In this document: positions 15,206 through 23,351 of the stretch, piece after piece
Numbering within the stretch: position 1 is the first letter of the stretch
How the letters are laid out: the number at the start of each line of letters is the position of its first letter
Assembly: GCA_018715125.1 (NCBI GenBank)
Contig: DVMF01000033.1
Location: 1-40,510, forward strand
Reading direction: 5' to 3'
Length of the DNA: 40,510 nucleotides
Source: Candidatus Coprousia avicola
GTDB lineage: Bacteria > Actinomycetota > Coriobacteriia > Coriobacteriales > Coriobacteriaceae
The notes under the pieces: generated by a model
Seen by the model: only the letters and a program-made list of their open reading frames with translations
The model's database searches: none
What the model was told of the DNA's origin: nothing
Translations under genes and position numbers: made by a program

Positions 15206-17461
15206 ATGGCTGATACTGCCACCTATGGTTCTTACGGTTGGGCGGGCCAGATCGCGCGCGTCAACCTCACGACGGGTGATATCTCCGTCGAATCCGACGA
15301 GGCTATGCAGGCCGATTACATCGGCGGCATGGGCTTCGCCAACAAGATCATGTATGACGAGGTGCCCGCCGGCACCGCGTGGGACGCGCCCGAGAACAAG
15401 GCCGTTCTCGCCGTCGGCCCGCTGACCGGCTCCGGTGTGCCCCTGGGCGGCCGCTCCACGTGGGCGACGCTCTCCACGTTCACCAAGGACTACCTCGTGG
15501 TCGACGCGCACTGCGGCGGCCAGCTCGGCGCCACCCTCAAGTTCTCCGGCCATGACGGCCTCATCATCGAGGGTGCCTCCGAGAAGCCGGTCTACATCCT
15601 GATCGACGACGACAAGATCTCGATCGAGGACGCCTCCGCCGTGTGGGGCAAGGGTACCCGCGAGACCACCGAGGCGCTCTGCAAGAAGCACGGCCTCGAG
15701 GCCTGCGTCGCCACCATCGGCCCTGCCGGCGAGAACCTGCTGCCCTACGCATGCGTCATGAACTCCCGTAGCCACTCCGCGGGCGCGGGCCTGGGCGCTG
15801 TTCTCGGCTCCAAGAAGTGCAAGGCCGTCGTCGTCAAGGGCACCAAGGCCGTGAACGTCGCCGACCCGCAGATGGTCGCCGACCTCTCCGACTACATGAT
15901 CGCCCAGGTCCTCGGCTCCAACAACAACCACGTCGTGCCGTCGACCCAGCAGTCCTGGGCCGAGTACTACGACTCCGGCTCGCGTTGGACCGCGCGCAAG
16001 GGCCTCTACTGGGCAGCTGCCGAGGGCGGCCCCATCGAGACCGGCGAGCCCAAGCCCTTTGAGCCCAACACCATGGGCTACCGCTGCATGAAGTCCACCA
16101 AGGACCTCGGCCCCGAGGCGGAGAAGTACACCGTCAAGATGGCCGGTTGCCACGGCTGCCCGGTGCGCTGCTACTCGCAGATCCAGGACCCGCGCGTGTA
16201 CGAGGCGACGGGCTACCAGTCCTCGGGCAACACCTGCGTGCCCAACTTCCCGTTCTCGAGCTACATGCAGCCCATCATGAAGGCCCAGGGCATCAAGACG
16301 GAGGAGGGCACCAACACCGACGTGTCCGTCTTCTACGACCAGCTCATCTCCAACACGGTCGACGACCTCGGTCTGTGGTGCAACTACGCGCAGCTCTACC
16401 GTGACCTCGCCTGGACCTACACCAAGGGCATCCTCGCCGAGCACTGCACGCCCGAGCAGATGGCCGAGTACAACTTCGACGCCATCGTGAACGACGGTGA
16501 CCCGACGTCCTTCATCAAGATCCTCTGCGACATCGCCGAGAACGACGTGGAGAACAAGCCGATCGCGCTGCTCGGCTACGGCCCGATGGTCTGGTGCGAG
16601 GAGTGGAACCACATGGAGTGGTTCGACACCGCGACCTCCTGCCTCATCAACTACCGCGGCTGGCCCGTCCACCACGCCATCGAGTGCTTCGGCCAGACCG
16701 GCGGCCTCTACAACATGGTGTTCAACCGCGACGACATGATTCACTCCGCGGTCAACTTCCAGGGCTGCGGCCTGCCCATCGACCTCAAGAAGGAGATGGC
16801 AGCCGAGATGTGGGGCTCCGAGGACGCGATCGACCCCAACAAGGACTACACGCCCATGAACGAGTACAAGGCGGAGTTCGCGTGGTGGAGCATCGTCACC
16901 GACGTGCTGCATGACTGCCTGACGCTCTGCAACTGGGTGTGGCCCATGGCTATGGCGCCCGCCAAGGAGCGCAGCTACCGCGGCGACCTCGACCTCGAGG
17001 CGCAGTTCTACACCGCGGTCACCGGTCAGGAGATCACCATCGACGACCTCTACAAGGCCGCCGAGCGCGTCATGACCCTCCAGCGCGCCAACACCGCCCG
17101 CGGCATGACCGATGCCGACGGCAACATGGGCTGCAACGACTTCCGCAACGTCCACGACACCATCACCGAGTGGGTCTTCACCAAGGACCCGGACATCGAG
17201 CCCTTCACCACCGGTACCGACAAGATGGAGCGCGACGACTGGCAGACCGCCCTCACCATGATGTACGAGCGCTTTGGCTGGGACGCCGAGCTCGGCTGCC
17301 CGACCAAGGAGTGCCTCGAGGACCTCGGCCTCGACGACGTTGCCTCCGACCTCGAGGAGCTCGGGCTCCTTACCGAGGGCGGCAAGTCGTACGACGAGCG
17401 TACCCGCACCTACGCTGGCGTGCTCGCCGATTACTGCGGCGACAACCCGGCGCTGGCCTAA
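15206..17461 (+). CDS. Aldehyde:ferredoxin oxidoreductase family protein (tungstopterin)
   Basis: A 751-residue AOR-family subunit. The N-terminal domain (about 10-215) has the family opening GWAGQIARVNLTTGDISVE and GGMGFANKIMYDE. The 4Fe-4S ligands appear as CHGCPVRC (C315, C318, C322) plus a distal Cys, C571 or C575, in DCLTLCNW. The cofactor is expected to be a bis-pterin tungsten or molybdenum. The substrate is unknown: family members oxidise aldehydes or reduce acids, and E. coli YdhV has no settled substrate. At 751 residues it is longer than the about 600-residue archaeal enzymes; inserts lie between 240 and 310 and near the C-terminus. It has no signal peptide of its own although its partner has a Tat signal. 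ATG 15206 follows TTGGAGAT. Codon use is very GC3-rich, as expected for a highly expressed gene. Confidence 0.92.
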   Translation: MADTATYGSYGWAGQIARVNLTTGDISVESDEAMQADYIGGMGFANKIMYDEVPAGTAWDAPENKAVLAVGPLTGSGVPLGGRSTWATLSTFTKDYLVVDAHCGGQLGATLKFSGHDGLIIEGASEKPVYILIDDDKISIEDASAVWGKGTRETTEALCKKHGLEACVATIGPAGENLLPYACVMNSRSHSAGAGLGAVLGSKKCKAVVVKGTKAVNVADPQMVADLSDYMIAQVLGSNNNHVVPSTQQSWAEYYDSGSRWTARKGLYWAAAEGGPIETGEPKPFEPNTMGYRCMKSTKDLGPEAEKYTVKMAGCHGCPVRCYSQIQDPRVYEATGYQSSGNTCVPNFPFSSYMQPIMKAQGIKTEEGTNTDVSVFYDQLISNTVDDLGLWCNYAQLYRDLAWTYTKGILAEHCTPEQMAEYNFDAIVNDGDPTSFIKILCDIAENDVENKPIALLGYGPMVWCEEWNHMEWFDTATSCLINYRGWPVHHAIECFGQTGGLYNMVFNRDDMIHSAVNFQGCGLPIDLKKEMAAEMWGSEDAIDPNKDYTPMNEYKAEFAWWSIVTDVLHDCLTLCNWVWPMAMAPAKERSYRGDLDLEAQFYTAVTGQEITIDDLYKAAERVMTLQRANTARGMTDADGNMGCNDFRNVHDTITEWVFTKDPDIEPFTTGTDKMERDDWQTALTMMYERFGWDAELGCPTKECLEDLGLDDVASDLEELGLLTEGGKSYDERTRTYAGVLADYCGDNPALA

Positions 17462-17482
17462 GCTGCCTGAGAGGAGATTGAG

Positions 17483-18163
17483 ATGGCTGACGAGAAGCAG
17501 GAGACCACGGCGGCTGAGACCGCTCAGGCTCCTAAGAAGAAGATCAACTGGAAGGCCAAGCGCCTGCCCATCGTGATCGCCGCCGTCGTGGTGGTCACGG
17601 TGCTCGGCGTGGCCGGTTGGGCCTGGCGTTCCACCCCGGAGTTCTGCGATCAGCTTTGCCACAACACCATGGGCAAGTATTATCAGAGCTTCGAGAACGA
17701 CACCACGTCGCTCGCGTACGCCCACAAGGGCGTGGTGGACAACCAGTGCCTTGGCTGCCACGAGCAGACGCTCGGCCAGATGGGCTCGCAGATCCAGGCG
17801 CAGCTCTCCGGCAGCTATGACACCCCGCTCGCCAAGGAGAGCTACTCCAACGAGTTCTGCCTGCAGAGCGGCTGCCACTCCGGCGCGGGCGTGATGCCCG
17901 GTGCGACCGAGTCCTCCACGGCCGACCTCAGCTTTGACCCGCACAGCGACTACCATGGCGTGCAGCAGTGCAACACCTGCCACCGCATGCACGACCAGAG
18001 CGTCTTCACCTGCGCGACCTGCCACCAGGTGGGCGCTTGGGAAGGCGAGGGCGGCGTGCCCGAGGGCTGGACGGTCCAGGACCTCGGTTACGACGGAAAG
18101 ACCGGTGCGGTGCCCGACGGTTGGACGACCCCCGACCTGTTTGAGGCCACGGTCACCCAGTAA
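17483..18163 (+). CDS. Membrane-anchored pentaheme cytochrome c (NapC/NrfH-like)
   Basis: A 226-residue protein with a basic N-terminus, one membrane span at about residues 29-48 and an external heme domain. Five heme-binding motifs are visible: C55-C59-H60 (CX3CH), C89-C92-H93 (CX2CH), C126-C131-H132 (CX4CH), C163-C166-H167 and C177-C180-H181 (both CX2CH). An M63 just after the first motif recalls the Met ligand of NrfH heme 1. This layout suits a quinol dehydrogenase or electron conduit between the menaquinone pool and the Fe-S protein. No heme ligation genes are in the window. The tail after the last heme (about 182-226) has a repeated EGW/DGW pattern (VPEGWTVQDL, VPDGWTTPDL). ATG 17483 follows GAGAGGAG. 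Last gene of the operon, closed by a strong terminator. Confidence 0.9.
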   Translation: MADEKQETTAAETAQAPKKKINWKAKRLPIVIAAVVVVTVLGVAGWAWRSTPEFCDQLCHNTMGKYYQSFENDTTSLAYAHKGVVDNQCLGCHEQTLGQMGSQIQAQLSGSYDTPLAKESYSNEFCLQSGCHSGAGVMPGATESSTADLSFDPHSDYHGVQQCNTCHRMHDQSVFTCATCHQVGAWEGEGGVPEGWTVQDLGYDGKTGAVPDGWTTPDLFEATVTQ

Positions 18164-18184
18164 CGCTGGCTGACGCCACATGCG

Positions 18185-18223
18185 CGCCCCCGAGACGGCT
18201 CGATGCCTCTCGGGGGCGTTTTC
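18185..18223 (+). terminator. Terminator of the Fe-S/AOR/cytochrome operon
   Basis: CGCCCCCGAGA / TCTCGGGGGCG form a perfect 11-bp stem with a 12-base loop, followed by TTTTC, 21 bases after the cytochrome stop codon. Confidence 0.9.
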
Positions 18224-18407
18224 GTATCCACGGTGCTAAGGCGCAGGCCCGACGCGCGCCGTCGACGTGGAAACCCTGTGCTACCGGTGCGCTTGCGTCC
18301 CGAAACGGGGATAATGGCTGCGATAGAAGCGCCCCGCCCGAAACGCGCGGGGCACCAAGGGGCCCTCGGCCCTAGCGACTGTCTCACTCGGACCAGGGGA
18401 GGGTCCC

Positions 18408-18674
18408 ATGATCTCCATCGACTTCACGCCCCGCGGCGTCTGCTCGCGCAACATCCACGTCGACCTCGCCGACGATGGCCAGACCATCGAGGGCGTTTCC
18501 TTTGTGGGCGGCTGCAACGGCAACCTCAAGGCGATCTCCAAGCTTGTCTCGGGGCGCCCGGTATCCGAGGTGACGGACATCCTGCGCGGCAACACCTGCG
18601 GGTCCAGGCCCACCTCCTGCGCCGATCAGCTGTGCTGCGCGCTCGACGCCGCTCAGGAGCAGGCGCGCGCATGA
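18408..18674 (+). CDS. TSCPD-domain protein (TIGR03905-like)
   Basis: An 88-residue single-domain protein. It shows the Cys-rich TSCPD pattern: RGVCSRNI, FVGGCNGNLKAISKLVSG and GNTCGSRPTSCADQL, nearly the whole family consensus. The domain is found alone in many anaerobes and fused to some ribonucleotide reductases; its biochemical role is not established, but the paired Cys suggest metal binding. ATG 18408 follows AGGGGAGGG. The stop overlaps the next start as ATGA, so the following Tat lipoprotein is translationally coupled to it. The 244-base gap on its left holds the operon terminator and no gene. Confidence 0.9.
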   Translation: MISIDFTPRGVCSRNIHVDLADDGQTIEGVSFVGGCNGNLKAISKLVSGRPVSEVTDILRGNTCGSRPTSCADQLCCALDAAQEQARA

Positions 18675-19945
18675 GCGTGAGAGACCGCCTTGCCCATACG
18701 TTTGGCCTTGCGCGCGATAGCCGCGAGGCTACTGCCCCGCCCGCCGACCGGCGCGGGGTCACGCGACGCAGCTTCACCCTCGGCAGTATCGCCGCGGTGG
18801 GTGCGGGCATGGCGGCTATCTCGCTTTCGTCCTGCGGGTCGAGCGAGGTAAAGGAGACATCGGGCGAGCCGCAGGTGGTGGATGATTCGCAGCTGGTCGG
18901 CGTGCTCGACGGCGACTACGAGAGCGCCGACAGCCCGTACACCGCGGTGCAGGAGTTTACGCTGCCGCTGGGCACGCTGCTGTTCCACAGCGGCGGCTCG
19001 TGGGCGGCGGCGCTCATGGCGCCGGAATCCTCGCAGCACGTCAACACCTTGGGGACGATGAGCCTCTCGACCGGTGTCTTGAACACGCTCATCGAGACCC
19101 CCACCCAGGGCGCGGCGTACGAGTTCTTCGACGTCCGCTGCACCGACGACGTCTTTGCCTGGGTGGAGATCGATTACGCGACGCGCGCCTGGACGCTCAT
19201 TGGCCAGGGCCTCTACAACGGGCAGCTGAACGGCGACCCCGTCCAGCTCGACACAGGCGATATCGATTGGGAACCCCCGCGCTTCACCACGTGGAACACG
19301 AGCGTTATCTGGCAGAAGATGCCGCTCGCCACCGGAGGCGCCAGCACGGAGGACTCGCATTGCTACCAGTGGACGCTCGGCGATACCGAGGGGCGCGAGC
19401 TCTGGACCTCGCACGGGCGCTTTGCCGCCTCGCCCCACGTGGCAGACGGCATCTTGACGATCGCGCCGCGCGTCAACGTCGACGAGGGCACCTATTACGG
19501 CATGACGGCGCTCGATTTGACGGACGGCAACCTCACCCAGCGCGACCAGCTCGTGCTGCCCTCGGGCGTGGCTCCGTTTGAGGCGGTGTACGTGAACGAG
19601 CAGTTCGCCTTTTCCGTAGAGGCGAGTTACGACGGGCGCGGCAGCCTGGGCAACATGGGCACGTTCATCGGGCGCGAGGGCGGCCCCTATATATATGTGC
19701 GCCGCGAGCCGCTCGCATGTGTGGCGGCATGGGGCTCGCGCTATCTGATCAAGGCGCAGACCTCTCACTTTGTGGTTGATACCGAGGCGCAGACCTATGC
19801 GACCCTTGGTGCCCCCGACCGCTCGGTCGATTACGGCGACTGGCCGGCGAGCGAGGGTGCCACGAGCCAGTTCTTAAGCTACGCGACCATCCGCAACGAG
19901 CAGGGCATCCCCGACCATGTGACGGCCCGCGTCTTCAGCTTGTAA
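18671..19945 (+). CDS. Tat-exported lipoprotein, beta-propeller-like, unknown function
   Basis: A 424-residue exported protein. A Tat motif TRRSFTLGS lies at about residues 35-43, after a 34-residue N-terminal extension, followed by a hydrophobic core and LSSC as a likely lipidation site. The mature part is rich in Trp, Asp, Gly and beta-type sequence (for example VFAWVEIDYATRAWTLIGQG), with repeated blade-like spacing suggesting a propeller, but no domain name can be given. The start at 18671 is supported by the ATGA overlap with the TSCPD gene; a longer open frame upstream is only the TSCPD gene in another frame. It may report on or modify the cell envelope; the coupling with a cytoplasmic TSCPD protein is unexplained. 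Confidence 0.75.
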   Translation: MSVRDRLAHTFGLARDSREATAPPADRRGVTRRSFTLGSIAAVGAGMAAISLSSCGSSEVKETSGEPQVVDDSQLVGVLDGDYESADSPYTAVQEFTLPLGTLLFHSGGSWAAALMAPESSQHVNTLGTMSLSTGVLNTLIETPTQGAAYEFFDVRCTDDVFAWVEIDYATRAWTLIGQGLYNGQLNGDPVQLDTGDIDWEPPRFTTWNTSVIWQKMPLATGGASTEDSHCYQWTLGDTEGRELWTSHGRFAASPHVADGILTIAPRVNVDEGTYYGMTALDLTDGNLTQRDQLVLPSGVAPFEAVYVNEQFAFSVEASYDGRGSLGNMGTFIGREGGPYIYVRREPLACVAAWGSRYLIKAQTSHFVVDTEAQTYATLGAPDRSVDYGDWPASEGATSQFLSYATIRNEQGIPDHVTARVFSL

Positions 19946-20131
19946 CATACGCATATTGCTGCCGTAGGGATACATTTGCATAGCGTTGGGCATAATGGAC
20001 CAGTAGGAGCATGCTCGCGCTCGCCGATGCCCTCGCTCGCTCGGCGCCCGCAGTTGACTCCTTGTCTAGGGAGCGTGTTCGGTACGTTACAATGGACCGG
20101 GCAGGTACGACGAAAAGACAGGAGGCCGACC

Positions 20132-20851
20132 ATGGCTTCAGATGCGAAGCGTATCCTTCTAGTTGAAGACGAGAAGGCCATCCGTGACGCCGTTGCGGCA
20201 TATCTCGACCGCGAGGGGTATTGGGTTGTGGGCGTGGGCGACGGCAAGGCTGCCGTCGACGAGTTTGAGAAGCACAAGTTCGACCTCGTGATTCTCGACC
20301 TCATGCTCCCCAAGCTCTCGGGCGAGCGCGTCTGCAAGATCATCCGCGACAAGGGCTCGTCGGTACCCATCATCATGCTGACCGCCAAGGGCGAGGTGGA
20401 GGACCGCATCATCGGTCTCGAGCTCGGTGCCGACGACTATATCGTCAAGCCGTTCTCCCCGCGCGAGCTCGTGGCCCGCGTGCGCGCCATCTTCCGTCGC
20501 GCGCATACCGAGCCCGAGGTCGACGTGCTCGATTTTGGCGAGCTCGTGATCGACATCTCCGGTCATAAGATCCTGGTGGACGGCAAGGACGTCGACCTTA
20601 CCGCCTCCGAGTTCAAGCTTCTGGCTACGCTCGCCCGTCACCCGGGCCGCGTGTACAACCGTATGGAGCTGGTCGAGAAGGTGCTCGGCTACGACTTTGA
20701 GGGCTACGAGCGCACCATCGACAGCCACGTGAAGAACCTGCGCGCCAAGCTCGGCGACGACCCGCGCCATCCCAAGTGGCTCTTTACCGTGCACGGCGTG
20801 GGCTACCGCTTTGAGGCGCCCGCTCAGGATAAGAAGGCAGACGAGAAGTAA
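20132..20851 (+). CDS. OmpR/PhoB-family response regulator
   Basis: A 239-residue two-component regulator. The receiver domain (about 6-120) has the acidic pair in LVEDE, the phosphorylated D56 in VILDLMLPK, the switch Thr in MLTAKGE and the Lys in VKPFSP. A winged-helix effector domain (about 132-230) follows, with LTASEFKLLATLARHPG, RTIDSHVKNLRAKLGDDP and VHGVGYRF. The paired kinase gene starts 4 bases downstream. ATG 20132 follows AGACAGGAGGCC. Upstream, TACAAT at 20088-20093 could be a -10, but the TTGTCT in front is 20 bases away. The target genes cannot be read from the sequence. Confidence 0.95.
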   Translation: MASDAKRILLVEDEKAIRDAVAAYLDREGYWVVGVGDGKAAVDEFEKHKFDLVILDLMLPKLSGERVCKIIRDKGSSVPIIMLTAKGEVEDRIIGLELGADDYIVKPFSPRELVARVRAIFRRAHTEPEVDVLDFGELVIDISGHKILVDGKDVDLTASEFKLLATLARHPGRVYNRMELVEKVLGYDFEGYERTIDSHVKNLRAKLGDDPRHPKWLFTVHGVGYRFEAPAQDKKADEK

Positions 20852-20854
20852 CCC

Positions 20855-22369
20855 ATGCCCTCCGAGCGGTTCGAGATAGGCAAACGGCATAAATCATCGC
20901 CCGAGAAGAGCTCTTCGCGGGCGAGCTGGAACACGCCGCGCAAGGACAATCGCCCCGGCATCAGCTATGCCACGCGCATGGCCTTTACGTTTGCGGCCAC
21001 CTCCGTCATGACGGTGCTCATCATGGTGGGCGTCGTGAGTGTGGTATGGGGCGGCGTCTTCTCGGATTACACCCGCACCAATATGGAGGATATCGCCGAG
21101 GTGACGGCGCAGCGCCTGGCCGTGGCCTACGAGGAGGACGGGGCGTGGACGGCCGAGTACCTCTCGTCGGTGGCCGAGACCACGCTCTCGAGCGATATCG
21201 GCATCCAGGTCACCAACGCCGCGGGCGATATCGTGTACGACGACACGTGGCCGGCGGCGTCCGCCAAGCGCGGCCACAGCCTCACCTCCACGGCGCCGAC
21301 CGATGCCGGGGGCTCGGTCACCACGCCCATCATCACGACGGGCGGAAAGACGGTCGGTACGGTGCGCGTGTGGGTGCTCGGCTCGGACGTGTTGCTGAGC
21401 AAAGCGGACAACGCCTTCCGCGACCGCACGTTCAACGCCATGGCGCTCGCCGCGCTCATAGCCGTGTGCATCTCCATCATCATCGGCTTCCTCGTGTCGC
21501 ACATGCTCACCTCGCCGCTCCGCCGCATCACCTCGACGGCCAAGCAGGTGCGCGACGGCGACCTCTCGGCCCGCACCAACATGCGGGGCGATGACGAGAT
21601 CGATCGGTTGGGCGAGACGTTTGACGAGATGGCCACCTCGCTCGAGCGCGACCTTAAGCACGAGCGCCGCATCACCTCCGACGTGGCGCATGAGCTCCGC
21701 ACGCCGCTCATGGGCATGCTCGCCACCGTCGAGGCGATGCAAGACGACGTCATGCCGGCAGACGATGAGCACCTGGAGACCGTCGCGACCGAGACCCGCC
21801 GCCTGGCGCGCTTGGTGCAGCAGATGCTCGACCTCTCGCGCATGGAGGCCAAGACCGCGCCGCTCACCATCGAAGAGGTCGACATGGTGCCGTTCGTGCA
21901 GCAGATCGTGGCAGGCCAGCACCAGCTGTTCCACGATCACGACCTGCGCCTGCGCTTCAACGACGAGACGCAGGGGCGCGACGCGGTGGTGGAGTGCGAC
22001 CCCGATATGGTCACGCAGGCAATCATCAACATCATGAGCAACGCTATGCGCTATACGCCCGAGGGCGGCTGGGTCGTCGTATCGGTCAAGACCGATAAGC
22101 GCGATGTGCTCGTCGCGGTGAGCGACACGGGCATCGGCATCGCCAAGGAGGACCTGCCGCGCATCTTCAGCCGGTTCTGGCGCGCCGATGCGAGCCGCGC
22201 GCGCGAGGCGGGCGGCCTCGGCGTGGGCCTCTCGCTCACCCAGCAGATCATAGAGCGGCATCACGGGTACATCTCCGTCGACTCTGAGCTCGAAAAAGGT
22301 ACAACTTTTACGATTCATCTCCCGCGTGAGCACACGCCCGAGACGCCGTCTACTACAATGGAATCTTAG
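20855..22369 (+). CDS. Sensor histidine kinase (HisKA, HAMP)
   Basis: A 504-residue membrane kinase, partner of the response regulator encoded 4 bases upstream. A basic 38-residue N-terminus precedes membrane span 1 (about 42-66); an extracellular sensor region (about 70-185) follows, then span 2 (about 193-215) and a HAMP linker ending near 270. The phosphorylated H279 lies in SDVAHELRTPLMGM. The ATPase domain has the N box NIMSNAMRYTPEG, G1 DTGIGI, the F box FSRFWRAD and G2 GGLGVGLSL. All catalytic blocks are intact. The sensor region has no recognisable named domain. ATG 20855 gives the shortest spacing after the regulator and was chosen over internal Met codons. Confidence 0.95.
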   Translation: MPSERFEIGKRHKSSPEKSSSRASWNTPRKDNRPGISYATRMAFTFAATSVMTVLIMVGVVSVVWGGVFSDYTRTNMEDIAEVTAQRLAVAYEEDGAWTAEYLSSVAETTLSSDIGIQVTNAAGDIVYDDTWPAASAKRGHSLTSTAPTDAGGSVTTPIITTGGKTVGTVRVWVLGSDVLLSKADNAFRDRTFNAMALAALIAVCISIIIGFLVSHMLTSPLRRITSTAKQVRDGDLSARTNMRGDDEIDRLGETFDEMATSLERDLKHERRITSDVAHELRTPLMGMLATVEAMQDDVMPADDEHLETVATETRRLARLVQQMLDLSRMEAKTAPLTIEEVDMVPFVQQIVAGQHQLFHDHDLRLRFNDETQGRDAVVECDPDMVTQAIINIMSNAMRYTPEGGWVVVSVKTDKRDVLVAVSDTGIGIAKEDLPRIFSRFWRADASRAREAGGLGVGLSLTQQIIERHHGYISVDSELEKGTTFTIHLPREHTPETPSTTMES

Positions 22370-22461
22370 CGCTGCCCGTAGCCCTAACGCGGCGGCGTCG
22401 ATCACGGCGCACCTGGTGGCGCGCCTCCTTACCCGGCACGTCTTAAGAAGGAGTGACCAAC

Positions 22462-23349
22462 GTGACAACGCTCGAGCGCCGTCCCGATTCGCGCGGCAAG
22501 GTTCGCGACATCTACCAGGCGGGCGACAACCTGCTCATGGTGGCGACCGACCGCATCTCTGCATACGACTTCATCCTCCCCGATGAGATTCCCTTCAAGG
22601 GCGAGGTCCTGAACCGTATCTCTGCATTCTGGTTTGACAAGTTCGCCGACCTGGTGCCCAATCACCTCGTCTCCATCGACGTGGACGCCTTCCCGGCGGA
22701 GTTTGCGGAGTACCGCGATTACCTCGCCGGCCGCGCCATGCTCGTGCGCCGCGCCGAGACGCTGCCCATCGAGTGCATCGTTCGCGGTTACCTCACCGGC
22801 TCGGGCAAGAAAACCTATGACGAGGACGGCACCGTCTGCGGCATCAAGCTGCCCCAGGGCCTGACCGAGGCGTCCAAGCTCCCCGAGCCGCTCTTCACGC
22901 CGTCCACCAAGGCTGCCATCGGCGACCACGACGAGAACATCTCGTTCGATCGCACGGTGGAAATCGTGGGTGCCGATATCGCCGAGCAGCTGCGCGACCT
23001 GTCGCTCAAGATCTACACCGCTGCGGCCGAGTACGCGGCGACCCGCGGCATCATCATCGCCGACACCAAGTTTGAGTTTGGCATCATCGACGGTCGCGTG
23101 ACGCTCATCGACGAGTGCCTCACCCCCGATTCGAGCCGTTTCTGGCCCGCCGCCTCCTACGAGGAGGGCAAGGTCCAGCCGAGCTACGACAAGCAGTACG
23201 TGCGCGACTGGCTGCGCGCCAACTGGGATATGACCGGTGAGCCGCCGCATCTTCCCGCTGAGGTCGTCGAGGGCACGTCTGCACGCTACCGCGAGGCGTA
23301 CCAGATCATCACCGGCAGCGATTTTGTGAGCATGAAGGAGAACCGGTAA
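22462..23349 (+). CDS. purC: Phosphoribosylaminoimidazole-succinocarboxamide synthase
   Basis: SAICAR synthetase, which joins CAIR and aspartate using ATP. It is 295 residues long, the larger eukaryote-like (yeast ADE1) form, not the about 240-residue form common in bacteria. Blocks: SRGKVRDIYQ (ATP site), ECIVRGYLTGSGKKTY, GIKLPQGL, FTPSTKAAIGDHDENI, ADTKFEFG and LIDECLTPDSSRFW. I chose the GTG at 22462 because AAGGAG lies 8 bases upstream; a GTG at 22453 would sit on the ribosome site. The gap of about 90 bases after the kinase gene has no clear promoter, though TACAAT occurs near the kinase stop. A small membrane protein gene follows after two bases. Confidence 0.95.
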   Translation: MTTLERRPDSRGKVRDIYQAGDNLLMVATDRISAYDFILPDEIPFKGEVLNRISAFWFDKFADLVPNHLVSIDVDAFPAEFAEYRDYLAGRAMLVRRAETLPIECIVRGYLTGSGKKTYDEDGTVCGIKLPQGLTEASKLPEPLFTPSTKAAIGDHDENISFDRTVEIVGADIAEQLRDLSLKIYTAAAEYAATRGIIIADTKFEFGIIDGRVTLIDECLTPDSSRFWPAASYEEGKVQPSYDKQYVRDWLRANWDMTGEPPHLPAEVVEGTSARYREAYQIITGSDFVSMKENR

Positions 23350-23351
23350 CC

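Noticed and set aside
15098..18181. A 1027-codon open frame on the minus strand opposite the AOR operon
   Set aside because: It is the antisense shadow of strongly GC3-biased genes; the plus-strand genes have domain motifs, ribosome sites and tight spacing, while the minus frame is a Val/Leu/His/Gly-rich string without any domain.
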